NCBI GenBank assembly: GCA_963735045.1
Contig: CAVTIZ010000002.1
Location: forward strand, 248,001-312,000
Direction: 5' to 3'
DNA length: 64,000 bases
Source: Salsipaludibacter sp963735045
GTDB lineage: Bacteria; Actinomycetota; Nitriliruptoria; Nitriliruptorales; Nitriliruptoraceae
Shown here: piece by piece, positions 7,300-15,500 of the stretch
Layout of the letters: every line of letters begins with the position of its first letter
Numbering within the stretch: the stretch's first letter is position 1
Program-made: the position numbers and the translations under genes
Notes under the pieces: generated by a model
Told to the model about the DNA's origin: nothing
The model's database searches: none
Seen by the model: the letters and a program-made list of their open reading frames with translations, nothing else

Positions 7300-8811
7300 A
7301 TGGACGACCGGGGTGCCGACGACACCCGGGACCCCGACATCGGCGATCCCCCCAACGGCTCGGGCGACGGGTCGGGCGACGGCCCGGGCGAGAACACGGC
7401 CGACGGCCCGGGCGACGACTCGGGTGACGACTCGGGAGACGGGGGGTCGCCGGGTGACCTGACGGGTGAGGCGCCGCGGCCCGTGCCCGACGAGGGCCTG
7501 GCGCCCCGGGTCCCCCGCATGCTGGTGTGGCGCCAGGGCTACGGCCGCCCCGACCTGGGTCGTGACGGGCTGGCCGGCGCGCTGGTCGCGATCCTGTTGA
7601 TCCCGCAGGCCTTCGCCTACGCCCAGCTCGCCAACCTGCCCCCTGCCGCCGGCATCGCCGCCGCCCTGGTGGCCCCGGTGGTCTACGCGTTGTTCGGTGG
7701 CAGCCGGTTCCTGGCCATCGGTCCCGTCGCCCTGGTGTCTCTGCTGGTCGGCGAGGCCGTGGGGGCCGGCGACGCCGTGGCCATGGCGCTGGTGCTCGCC
7801 GCGCTGGTCGGGGCCATCCTGCTGGTGCTGGGCGGGCTGCGGCTGGGCTTCGTGTTCCGCGTGTTCACCCCGCCCGTGCTGACCGGGTTCGTGTTCGCCG
7901 CCGCGTTGGTGATCGCCACCAGCCAGTTGCAGTACCTGCTGGGCATCACCCTCGAGCGAGGACCCCCGGCCGTGGTGCTGTGGGGCGAGACCGTGGCCGA
8001 ACTGGGGGAGGTGCAACTCGGGCCACTACTGCTCGGGGGGTCGGTGCTGGCGACGCTGCTGGTGCTCCCGCGGGTGCTGCGCCGGGTGTGGTCGCTGGAA
8101 CCCGGGGACCGCGGGTGGCGTGCAGTGGTGGTCCAGGCCCTGCCGCTGGTGGTGCTGTTGGTCGCCGCCGGTGTGGTGTGGGCGTTCGACCTGGAGCAGC
8201 GTGCCGGCGTGGCCACGCTGGGCACCGTCGACCTGCCGAGCCTGGTGCCCCGGCTGGCCAACTTCGGCGCGGTCGACGTGCTGTCACTCGTCGGCCCGGC
8301 GGTCGGCATCGCCCTGGTGGCCGCGATCACGACCCTGGCCATCGCCACGACCCTGGCCGCCCGGGACGGCAGCGAGGTCAGCGAGAGCCGGGAACTGTTC
8401 GCCCTCGGGTTGTCCAGCCTCGCGCTGTCGTTCACCGGCGGCTACCCCGCGGGGGGCAGCCTGAGTCGGTCGGCCGTGGTCGCCGACAGCGGTGGTCGCA
8501 GCCCGCTGGCGGCGGTGGTGGGTGCCGGGGCGCTGGCGCTGTCGGCGATCCTGTTCGCGCCCGTGCTGGCCATGGTCCCACGGGCTGGCCTGTCGGCGCT
8601 GATCGTCGTGGCGGCGTTGTCGATGCTCGACCCGGGTGCCGTGACCACGGCATGGGCCGAGGACCGCACCGTCCTCGTGGTCATGGCGGTGCCGTTCGTG
8701 GCCGTGTTGGTGGGTGGCGTCCAGGTCGGGCTGGTGGCGGCGCTGGTGGCCGGCGGCGCCCAGCTGGCCTGGCAGGAATGGGGCCCGGGTCCCCGGGCCG
8801 CCCGAGACTGA
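7300..8811 (+). CDS. SulP-family anion transporter without STAS domain
   Basis: 503 residues. An unusual N-terminus of about 60 residues is built of Gly/Asp/Ser/Pro repeats (GDGSGDG-like). A SulP membrane domain follows, with RDGLAGALVAILLIPQAFAYAQLANLPPAAGIAAA as its hallmark first helices, further helices to the end, and GGYPAGGSLSRSAV in the second half. The usual cytoplasmic STAS domain is absent, because the protein stops shortly after the last helix. Members carry sulfate, bicarbonate or other anions; the substrate here is unknown. The start has GGGGAGAGGA upstream. A second SulP gene, with STAS, lies at 47750. Confidence 0.88.
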   Translation: MDDRGADDTRDPDIGDPPNGSGDGSGDGPGENTADGPGDDSGDDSGDGGSPGDLTGEAPRPVPDEGLAPRVPRMLVWRQGYGRPDLGRDGLAGALVAILLIPQAFAYAQLANLPPAAGIAAALVAPVVYALFGGSRFLAIGPVALVSLLVGEAVGAGDAVAMALVLAALVGAILLVLGGLRLGFVFRVFTPPVLTGFVFAAALVIATSQLQYLLGITLERGPPAVVLWGETVAELGEVQLGPLLLGGSVLATLLVLPRVLRRVWSLEPGDRGWRAVVVQALPLVVLLVAAGVVWAFDLEQRAGVATLGTVDLPSLVPRLANFGAVDVLSLVGPAVGIALVAAITTLAIATTLAARDGSEVSESRELFALGLSSLALSFTGGYPAGGSLSRSAVVADSGGRSPLAAVVGAGALALSAILFAPVLAMVPRAGLSALIVVAALSMLDPGAVTTAWAEDRTVLVVMAVPFVAVLVGGVQVGLVAALVAGGAQLAWQEWGPGPRAARD

Positions 8812-9004
8812 CGCGCGACCGATCCTCGGGCGCCCGTCCCGGTTCGCGCCCCTCCGGGCGGCACTAGGTTGCCACGTACGGCCCGTCTTCCCGTGGAGGC
8901 GTCCTGGTCCGCCGCCCGTGCGCACCCGCCCGGCCGCCCCGAACCCGACCCGGTCCGTTCCCAACCGTCCCGAACCCGATCCGTCCCGCACCCAAGGCCC
9001 CGCC

Positions 9005-11557
9005 GTGACCGAAGCCGCTGCCCCACCGCCCGCGTCCGACTCGACACCCCCGGACCCGGCTCCCTCCTCGCCCGACGACGATGCGGCCGACAACGACGCC
9101 GGCCCGTCGTCGGCGGTGGTGTCGCGGGCACGCGACCTGGTGTCGCAGATGACGCTGGCGGAGAAGGCCGGACTGGCCTCCGGGGAGAGCAACTGGACCA
9201 CACGCGCGGTCGCGCGGTTGGGGGTCCCCGCGGTGGTGCTGGCCGACGGCCCCCACGGGGTCCGCCGACCCCAGGGCGGCAACGAGGACGGGGGGCTCGG
9301 AGGTTCCGCCCCGGCGACCTGCTTCCCGACCTCGTCGGGGCTGGCCGCGTCGTGGGACGTCGACCTGGTCGAGGAGATCGGCCGGGCCATCGGGCACGAG
9401 GCCCGTGCGCTGGGCGTGGACGTGGTGCTCGGCCCGGGTGCCAACCTCAAGCGATCGCCGCTGTGCGGACGCAACTTCGAGTACTTCTCGGAGGACCCGT
9501 ACCTGTCCGGTCGGATGGCGGCCGCGCACATCCACGGGCTGCAGTCCACCGGTGTGGGGACCTCGCTGAAGCACTTCGTGGCCAACAACCAGGAACGCCG
9601 TCGCATGACCATCGACGCCGTGATCGACGAGCGCACCCTGCGCGAGCTGTACCTGGCCGGTTTCGAACACGCCGTGCGGACCACCCAGCCGTGGACCATG
9701 ATGTGTGCCTACAACCAGGTCAACGGCACCGCCATGTCCGACCACCGGCGGATCCTGTCCGACATCCTGCGGGACGAGTGGGGCTACACCGGGCTGGTCA
9801 TGACCGACTGGGGGGCGATGAACGACCGGGTCGCCGGGATCGCGGCGGGCTGTGACCTGGAGATGCCCGGACCGGTGGTCGGGGCCCCCGAGCGCCTGGT
9901 GTCGGCGGTCGAGTCGGGCGCGCTGGACGAGGAGTCGCTGGACGAGGTGGCCACGCGAGTCACCACCCTGGCCCTGCGGGTGGCACCGAACCGGGATCCC
10001 AACGCGTCGTCGGACCTCCACGAGCACCACCTGCTGGCACGACGCGCGGCCGCCGAGGTGGCGGTGCTGCTGCGCAACGACGGCGTCCTGCCGCTGGCCC
10101 GCGACGGGGACACCACCGTGGCGCTGCTGGGGGACCTCGCCGTGACGCCCCGGTTCCAGGGGACCGGCAGTTCGCGCATCAACCCCACCCGGGTCGAGGA
10201 CCTGCGCACCGAGCTCACCGCGTTGCTGGGCGAGGACCGGGTCCTGTTCGCGCGTGGCTACGACGACCCCCGGACGGTCGACGACACCCTGGTCGGCAAG
10301 GCCGTCGCGGTGGCCCGTGAGGCCGACGTCGCCGTGGTGGTGGTCGGGCTCCCCGACGTGTACGAGAACGAGGGCAACGACCGTGCCGACCTGGCGCTGC
10401 CGCGGTCCCACAACGCCCTGGTCGCGGCCGTGGCCGCCGCCCACGAGCACGTGGTCGTGGTGCTGGTCAACGGGGCGCCGGTCGAGCTGCCGTGGGTCGA
10501 TGACGTCGAGGCCATCCTGGAGGGCTACCTGGGCGGGCAGGCGGCCGGTGGCGGCCTGGCCGACGTGCTGACCGGCGTGGTCGCGCCGGGCGGGCGACTG
10601 GCCGAGACCTTCCCCCGTGGCCTGACCGACGTGTCCTCGGCCAACCGCTTCCCGAGCGGCCCCGCGACCGTGGAGTACCGCGAGGGCGTGTACGTCGGGT
10701 ACCGCTACCACGAGACCACCGGCGGCCCGGTGCTGTTCCCGTTCGGACACGGGCTGGGCTACGCGCCCGTGTCGTGGGGTGAGCCGCACGTGGACACGAC
10801 GTCGGTCGACGACACCGACCTGCGCGACGGGGCCACCGTCACCGTGACCGTCCCGGTCACCAACGACGGGGACCGGGCCACCACCGAGGTGGTGCAGGTC
10901 TACGTCCACGACCCCGAGGCTGCGGTGCACCGACCGGAGCGCGAACTGGCCGGCTTCGCGAAGGTGGGGTTGGAACCCGGCGAGACGGTCGACGCCCGGG
11001 TCGAACTGGACCGGCGGGCGTTCGCGTGGTGGGACGTGGCGTCCAACGACTGGGTGGTGGAGTCGGGCACGGTCGAGGTGGTGGTCGCGGCGTCCAGCCG
11101 TGACGTCCGGGCCACCGTGGCCCTGGAGGTGTCGGGAACGACCGTTCCGGACCGACCGACCCCGGCCGTCTACGCCACGCCACCGGCCTGGATGGACGTC
11201 GACCGGAGTTCGTTCGAGGCGATCCTGGGTCGGCCGGTGCCCGCCAACGACCGCACCGCCGCGCACATGCAGCGCCCGTTCACCAAGAACACGCCCGTGG
11301 GGGCGGTCTCGGCCGTGCCCCAGGGACGGTTGCTGCTGACGGGCCTGGAGCGCGGGCTGCGATCGCAGTTCGGCGACGATCCCGCGGCCGAGCCGATCAT
11401 CCAGGGCCTGCTCCACGAGGCGCCGATCCGTTCGCTGGTGATGAGTGGCATGACGCTGGACCAGGTCGACGCGCTGCTGGACCTCCTCAACGGGGCCTGG
11501 GGTGCGGGTGCCCGCAAGGTCTACGACCAGGTGACGTCGGCCCTGCGCAAGCGGTGA
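9005..11557 (+). CDS. Glycoside hydrolase family 3 beta-glucosidase-like enzyme
   Basis: 850 residues. After a disordered Pro/Asp-rich N-terminus (about residues 1-45) come the GH3 TIM-barrel domain, the alpha/beta sandwich domain and a fibronectin-III-like domain. The catalytic nucleophile is D268 in VMTDWGAM; KHFVANNQE is the conserved substrate-binding block, and GHGLGY precedes the FnIII domain. A final segment of about 110 residues, beginning YATPPAWMDVDRSSFEAI, is found in one subgroup of bacterial GH3 enzymes. There is no signal peptide, so it probably works in the cytoplasm on imported beta-glucosides. GTG 9005 is chosen because the longer frame overlaps the SulP gene. Confidence 0.88.
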   Translation: MTEAAAPPPASDSTPPDPAPSSPDDDAADNDAGPSSAVVSRARDLVSQMTLAEKAGLASGESNWTTRAVARLGVPAVVLADGPHGVRRPQGGNEDGGLGGSAPATCFPTSSGLAASWDVDLVEEIGRAIGHEARALGVDVVLGPGANLKRSPLCGRNFEYFSEDPYLSGRMAAAHIHGLQSTGVGTSLKHFVANNQERRRMTIDAVIDERTLRELYLAGFEHAVRTTQPWTMMCAYNQVNGTAMSDHRRILSDILRDEWGYTGLVMTDWGAMNDRVAGIAAGCDLEMPGPVVGAPERLVSAVESGALDEESLDEVATRVTTLALRVAPNRDPNASSDLHEHHLLARRAAAEVAVLLRNDGVLPLARDGDTTVALLGDLAVTPRFQGTGSSRINPTRVEDLRTELTALLGEDRVLFARGYDDPRTVDDTLVGKAVAVAREADVAVVVVGLPDVYENEGNDRADLALPRSHNALVAAVAAAHEHVVVVLVNGAPVELPWVDDVEAILEGYLGGQAAGGGLADVLTGVVAPGGRLAETFPRGLTDVSSANRFPSGPATVEYREGVYVGYRYHETTGGPVLFPFGHGLGYAPVSWGEPHVDTTSVDDTDLRDGATVTVTVPVTNDGDRATTEVVQVYVHDPEAAVHRPERELAGFAKVGLEPGETVDARVELDRRAFAWWDVASNDWVVESGTVEVVVAASSRDVRATVALEVSGTTVPDRPTPAVYATPPAWMDVDRSSFEAILGRPVPANDRTAAHMQRPFTKNTPVGAVSAVPQGRLLLTGLERGLRSQFGDDPAAEPIIQGLLHEAPIRSLVMSGMTLDQVDALLDLLNGAWGAGARKVYDQVTSALRKR

Positions 11558-11653
11558 CCGGCGGCGGCCGCGGGCCGCAAGCCGGGTCCCGGCCCCGGCG
11601 GTTCGACGGCACCGGACCGGGCGGCCGGCATGCAGGGGTCGCCCGGACGGGCC

Positions 11654-12184
11654 ATGCTGGCAGTCCGTGACCCCGACCCGACGGAACCGCCGGTGCCTCC
11701 CGATCCCCGTGTCGTCGCCGCCCTGGACGAGGCCGGCGTGGCCCACACCATCATGGACTGTGACCCCGACCTGGCCGACACGGCCGCGTTCTGTGCGGCC
11801 TACGGGATCGCCCCGGAGGCGTCGGCGAACGCGATCCTGGTCGCGTCGCGCAAGCCCGAGGGCCATCGCGCCGTGTGCGTGGTGCTGGCCACCCAGCGGC
11901 TGGACGTCAACGGCACCGTGCGCACCCGGCTGGGGGTGCGCAAGGTGTCCTTCGCCAGCGCCGAGGACACGGTCGAGCTGACCGGCATGGAGATCGGTGG
12001 GGTGACCGTCGCCGGGTTGCCCGACGACCTGCCGGTGTGGGTCGACCCGGCGGTGGCGGCGGTCGGCGACGTCGTGGTCGGGGCCGGCACGCGGTCGGCG
12101 AAGGTGCGGCTGGACGGCGCCGACCTGGCGCGACTGGCCAACGTCGAGGTCGTGCCCGACCTCGCCAGGCAGGACCAGGCATGA
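11654..12184 (+). CDS. YbaK/EbsC-family aminoacyl-tRNA editing-like protein
   Basis: 176 residues (alternative GTG start at 11693). The YbaK/ProX fold is indicated by VAALDEAGVAHTIMDCDPDLADTAAF, the substrate-pocket block ANAILVASRKP, then LATQRLDVNGTVR, VRKVSFASAEDTVELTGMEIGGVTV and a closing VVVGAGTRSAKVRLDG. Family members hydrolyse mischarged tRNAs such as Cys-tRNA(Pro). The C-terminal end overlaps the next gene in an ATGA. Neither start has a good ribosome site, so the N-terminus is uncertain. Confidence 0.8.
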   Translation: MLAVRDPDPTEPPVPPDPRVVAALDEAGVAHTIMDCDPDLADTAAFCAAYGIAPEASANAILVASRKPEGHRAVCVVLATQRLDVNGTVRTRLGVRKVSFASAEDTVELTGMEIGGVTVAGLPDDLPVWVDPAVAAVGDVVVGAGTRSAKVRLDGADLARLANVEVVPDLARQDQA

Positions 12185-12555
12185 GCGCGCCCACCTTCGT
12201 GTTGTCCGGGCCCGTGCTCGGCACGCCCGACGTGGCCTGGTTGCTGCACTTCTACCGCGACCTGCTCGCGGGCGAGGTGCTGGTCGAGCGTGACGACTGG
12301 GGCGTGCTGGCCACCGAGGGCGGACGCCTGTCGTTCCAGCTCGAGCCCGACCACGTGCGACCGATGTGGCCGGCCGGGGCGGGCGACCAGCAGATGCAGG
12401 CCCACCTCGACATCCGGGTCGACGACCTGGAGGGCGGCGTGGAGCGAGCGGTGGCGCTGGGTGCCGTGGTCGCCGAGCACCAACCCCAGGACGACGTCCG
12501 GGTGCTGCTCGACCCCGCCGGGCACCCGTTCTGCCTGTTCGTCCCGCACCACTGA
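12181..12555 (+). CDS. VOC-superfamily (glyoxalase/bleomycin-resistance-like) protein
   Basis: 124 residues with the vicinal-oxygen-chelate pattern: DVAWLLHFYRDLLAGEVLVERDDWGVLATEGGRLSFQLE in the first half, and HLDIRVDDLEGGVERAVALGAVV with VRVLLDPAGHPFCLF in the second. The closing DPAGHPFCLF is typical of VOC proteins. The ATG overlaps the YbaK-like stop by 4 bp, implying translational coupling. No specific reaction can be assigned. Confidence 0.85.
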   Translation: MSAPTFVLSGPVLGTPDVAWLLHFYRDLLAGEVLVERDDWGVLATEGGRLSFQLEPDHVRPMWPAGAGDQQMQAHLDIRVDDLEGGVERAVALGAVVAEHQPQDDVRVLLDPAGHPFCLFVPHH

Positions 12556-12671
12556 GCCCGGAACGGGACCCGGCGGATCGGACCGGCGGACGGCGATCGG
12601 CCCGACGTGGCGGTCGCGGGAGGCCATAGGGTCGATGCTCGACCGATGCCCACGACGAGGATCGACGACCC

Positions 12672-13655
12672 ATGGACACGCGCACGCTCTACGACGGTGG
12701 ACCGGAGGTCGGCGAGGTCGGCTTCGGGGCCTGGGCCATCGGTGGCAGTTGGGGCTCGGTGGACGACGACGAGTCGCTGGCGACCCTGCGGGAGGCCATC
12801 GACCACGGCACGACGTTCCTGGACACCGCCGACGTCTATGGCGACGGCCACAGCGAACGTCTGATCGCCACGATCCTGGACGAGCGCGACGAGGACCTGG
12901 TGGTGGCGACCAAGATGGGGCGCCGGGACGAGGACCTCGACCCGGCGAACTGGACCTACGACCAGTTCGCGGGCTGGCTGGCACGTTCACGCGACCACCT
13001 GGGGGTCGACACGATCGACCTCGTCCAACTGCACTGCCTCGGCCGCGAGATCTATGACATGGACCCGGTGTGGCATGCGCTGGACCGCCTGCGCGACGAC
13101 GGGGTGGTACGGGCCTACGGCGTCAGCGTGGAGACCGTCGACGAGGCCATGGCGGCCCTCGAGCGTCCGGGCATCGACACCGTGCAGATCATCTTCAACC
13201 TGTTCCGGACCAAGCCGGCCGACGAGTTCCTGGACGCGGCCAGCGATGCCGGGGTCGGGGTGATCGTGCGCGTGCCGCTGGCGTCCGGGCTGCTGACCGG
13301 CAAGTTCGATCGCGACAGCGAGTTCGACGACGACGACCACCGCAACTTCAACCGCGACGGCGAGGCCTTCGACGTCGGCGAGACCTTCGCCGGGGTCGAC
13401 TTCGACACGGGGTTGGAGGCCGTCGACCGGTTGCGGCCACTGGTGCCCGAAAACGCCACGATGGCGCAGTTCGCGTTGCGATGGATCCTCGACCACGAGG
13501 CGGTGTCGGTGGTGATCCCGGGTGCACGTCGCCCCAGCCAGGCTCGCGACAACGCCACCGCGTCCGACCTCGACCCGCTGGGCGACGACGTCCATGCCGA
13601 GGCACGGGCGATCTATGACGACCTCGTCCGCGACCAGGTCCACGACCGCTGGTAG
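12672..13655 (+). CDS. Aldo/keto reductase
   Basis: 327 residues of an NADP-dependent aldo/keto reductase. The catalytic tetrad is visible: D51 and Y56 in FLDTADVYGDGHSE, K81 in VVATKMG and H121 in DLVQLHCL. The C-terminal region carries the dinucleotide-binding block VVIPGARRPSQARDN. It most resembles the YajO/PcbC-like group of bacterial AKRs. A probable monocistronic gene; ATG 12672 follows a GAGG-containing stretch. Substrate unknown. Confidence 0.9.
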   Translation: MDTRTLYDGGPEVGEVGFGAWAIGGSWGSVDDDESLATLREAIDHGTTFLDTADVYGDGHSERLIATILDERDEDLVVATKMGRRDEDLDPANWTYDQFAGWLARSRDHLGVDTIDLVQLHCLGREIYDMDPVWHALDRLRDDGVVRAYGVSVETVDEAMAALERPGIDTVQIIFNLFRTKPADEFLDAASDAGVGVIVRVPLASGLLTGKFDRDSEFDDDDHRNFNRDGEAFDVGETFAGVDFDTGLEAVDRLRPLVPENATMAQFALRWILDHEAVSVVIPGARRPSQARDNATASDLDPLGDDVHAEARAIYDDLVRDQVHDRW

Positions 13656-14046
13656 GGGGCGGTGGTCGCGGCCGGCCGCTGGCCGGTGGTGTGGGCCCGG
13701 GATGCGTCCAGCGGGTCGCGTGATTCGGGCCGCGACGTTCGGACTGCCTACGTGCTGGCGGGCCGGCCCTTGGCCGTGAGGTGGACCACGATCACGTCGG
13801 CGGCGACCACGACCTGGATCAGGACCTGGACCCAGTCCGGGCCGAGGGTGTCCTCGCCACCGAGCAGGACGTCGGGCCAGGCCACCGAGGAAGGCCCGGA
13901 TGGCGCCGAGCAGGATGGTCGTGCCGATGGGTTGGCGGGCCCATCCGGGGGTCGGTTCGCGGGTCTGGGGGACCTCCGATAGTCTTCTTCGGGCCGCAGG
14001 CGCCGGCGGGGTTCCAGCCCCGTCCGCGTTCGAACGTCGGCGCCAT
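13656..14046. other. Gene-free stretch, possible decayed minus-strand membrane protein
   Basis: No intact gene is convincing here. On the minus strand one frame reads PIGTTILLGAIRAFLGGLA and another continues AWPDVLLGGEDTLGPDW, then a hydrophobic stretch and a stop just after 13748. The two look like parts of one small membrane protein separated by a frameshift near 13880. I do not recognise the family. The 3' part of the stretch precedes tRNA-Ser. Confidence 0.25.
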
Positions 14047-14139
14047 GGAGGCATCGCCTAGTCAGGTCTATGGCGCGGGATTGCTAATCCCGTTGGGTCG
14101 TTTCGGCCCTCGAGGGTTCAAATCCCTCTGCCTCCGCCA
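14047..14139 (+). tRNA. tRNA-Ser (anticodon GCU)
   Basis: The acceptor stem GGAGGCA (14047-14053) pairs with TGCCTCC (14129-14135), followed by discriminator G and an encoded CCA (14137-14139). The anticodon loop is TTGCTAA with GCT at 14083-14085, flanked by CGGGA/TCCCG. A long variable arm (TCGTTTCGGCCCTCGA region) marks a class II serine tRNA, and GGTTCAAATCC is the T loop. Confidence 0.96.
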
Positions 14140-14165
14140 CGCAACCCATACAGTTTGCACGACAC

Positions 14166-14240
14166 GCGCTGGTAGCTCAGTCCGGATAGAGCACCTGACT
14201 ACGGATCAGGCGGCCGGGGGTTCGAATCCCTCCCAGCGCG
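14166..14240 (+). tRNA. tRNA-Arg (anticodon ACG)
   Basis: The acceptor stem GCGCTGG (14166-14172) pairs with CCAGCGC (14233-14239), with discriminator G. The D arm is GCTCAGTCCGGATAGAGC, the anticodon loop CTACGGA gives ACG at 14201-14203, and the T arm carries GGTTCGAATCC. ACG is read as ICG after wobble deamination. CCA is not encoded. It lies 26 bp after tRNA-Ser and is probably co-transcribed with it. Confidence 0.96.
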
Positions 14241-14248
14241 CAACGCCT

Positions 14249-14271
14249 AATCCGGCCCTAGCGGCCGGATT
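14249..14271 (+). terminator. Hairpin terminator after the tRNA pair
   Basis: A perfect 9-bp stem, AATCCGGCC (14249-14257) with GGCCGGATT (14263-14271), closes a 5-nt loop 8 bp after tRNA-Arg. The short T-rich tail and position suit intrinsic termination of the tRNA transcript. Confidence 0.7.
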
Positions 14272-14792
14272 TCGGCTATCTGAGGGTTTTCGCGTAGGGG
14301 CGCCTGACTCTGTGGGTGCACGCCGGGTACACATCCGGCCATGCTTCACGTACGCGAAGTGCCTTTGCGGGCGGGCGCCAGACGTGCACGTGAGGCTCGA
14401 AGGCTCCCGACCGTGCAGGCGGCCTGATGCCGGACGAGCCCCACTCGACCTTGAGGGGCCCGGATGCATCCCATGCGCGGAGGCAGCGGTACGACTCCCC
14501 ACGTCGCGTGGCTGGCCACCGCGATCCTCTTGGTTGCCTTGGTGACTTCAATGTCCGCTCGCCCACGAGCTGAGTCCGCCCAGGTCGGCACGTCACCGAC
14601 AACAATCTCAAGGGTGTCCCGCCGGCCCCCGCCTCTCCACGAGGCCTTCGTGATCGATGCGCCGGAACTGGACCATCCGATGCGTGAGAGAACCAGGTTC
14701 TCCGAAGTGGTTGACCGCGACGCGCCCGTGGAGGTGACGACCTCTTGGAGCCTCGTGTCGGGGTGTTGGAGGCGCGCAGGTATCTGGACTTG
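14272..14792. other. Gene-free stretch 3' of the tRNA genes
   Basis: About 520 bp of visibly lower G+C than the DNA before the tRNAs. Open frames exist on both strands but none has a recognisable family, codon pattern or good ribosome site. One plus-strand frame from 14464 begins with a hydrophobic stretch but runs into the 3' end of the GntR gene. I see no integrase and no repeat of the tRNA 3' end. Confidence 0.4.
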
Positions 14793-15500
14793 TCAGGGGC
14801 GTGGCCCGAGCAGGGCGGCGCGTGCTGACAAGAGGTGGCTGGTCATGACTGCCTCAGCCCAGGTGCCGTCCCGGGCCTCGAAGGCGGCGACGAGTTCGAG
14901 GTGGTGGGCACTGCTGCGGCGCATGTCCGCGGGCTCGAACGCCTGGTAGGTGCGCATCAGCACCACCGTGTGGATCAACTCTCGAAACGTGCGGGCTGCG
15001 GCTCGCGATCGTGAGGCGTCCACGATGAGGCCGTGGAAGGTCGCATTGCGTTCGTAGATCTCGGTCAGGTCGGCGGCGCCTGGTCGTCCGTGGGCAGATT
15101 CGACCAGGCTGGCGATGCGTTGGGCGATCTCGCGGAGGTGGTCGATGTCGGCGTCGGAGAGTCGACGGGCGGCTGCCTGGGCGGCCATGCCCTCGACACG
15201 GACACGAAGTTCGAACAGGCCCTCCACCGATTCGTCACGCAGGTCCACGACCACCGCTCCTCGGCCGGGACGCAACTCGACGAGCCCTTCGGCTTGGAGG
15301 GTCCGCAGGGCTTCGCGTACGGGTGTCCGTGAGACGTCGAAGCGCGACGCCAGGTCGGTTTCGGTGAGGTGCTCGCCGGGTTCCAGTCGTCCCGTCAGGA
15401 TGGCGTGGCGCACCTGGGTCACTGCGGCCTCAGCAGCAGAGGTCGTTGAGGTCAACTCGGTGTCTCGGTGAAGAACCCTTGACGCTGCAGGCGGTGCCAC
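14793..15500 (-). CDS. GntR-family (FCD/FadR-type) transcriptional regulator
   Basis: 235 residues from GTG 15500, or 220 from TTG 15455, which abuts the upstream stop. The winged-helix N-terminus reads VRHAILTGRLEPGEHLTETDLASRFDVSRTPVREALRTLQAEGLVELRPGRGAVV, textbook GntR. The C-terminal all-helical FCD domain keeps metal-ligand-like residues (RNATFHGLIVDASRSRAA, SAHHLELVAAFEARD). It overlaps or abuts the 3' end of the exported amidohydrolase gene, so both form one operon. It probably represses that operon through the two palindromes at 17064 and 17126, with the amidohydrolase product or substrate as inducer; this regulation is inferred. Confidence 0.9.
   Translation of the reverse strand: MAPPAASRVLHRDTELTSTTSAAEAAVTQVRHAILTGRLEPGEHLTETDLASRFDVSRTPVREALRTLQAEGLVELRPGRGAVVVDLRDESVEGLFELRVRVEGMAAQAAARRLSDADIDHLREIAQRIASLVESAHGRPGAADLTEIYERNATFHGLIVDASRSRAAARTFRELIHTVVLMRTYQAFEPADMRRSSAHHLELVAAFEARDGTWAEAVMTSHLLSARAALLGPRP

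Noticed and set aside
8864..12685. Minus-strand open frame of more than 1,200 codons
   Set aside because: It is antisense to the GH3, YbaK and VOC genes, which have clear catalytic motifs; the composition is Arg/Gly/His/Val-rich with no domain.
14464..14949. Plus-strand frame with a hydrophobic N-terminus
   Set aside because: It runs into the GntR gene on the other strand, has no ribosome site and the rest lacks structure.
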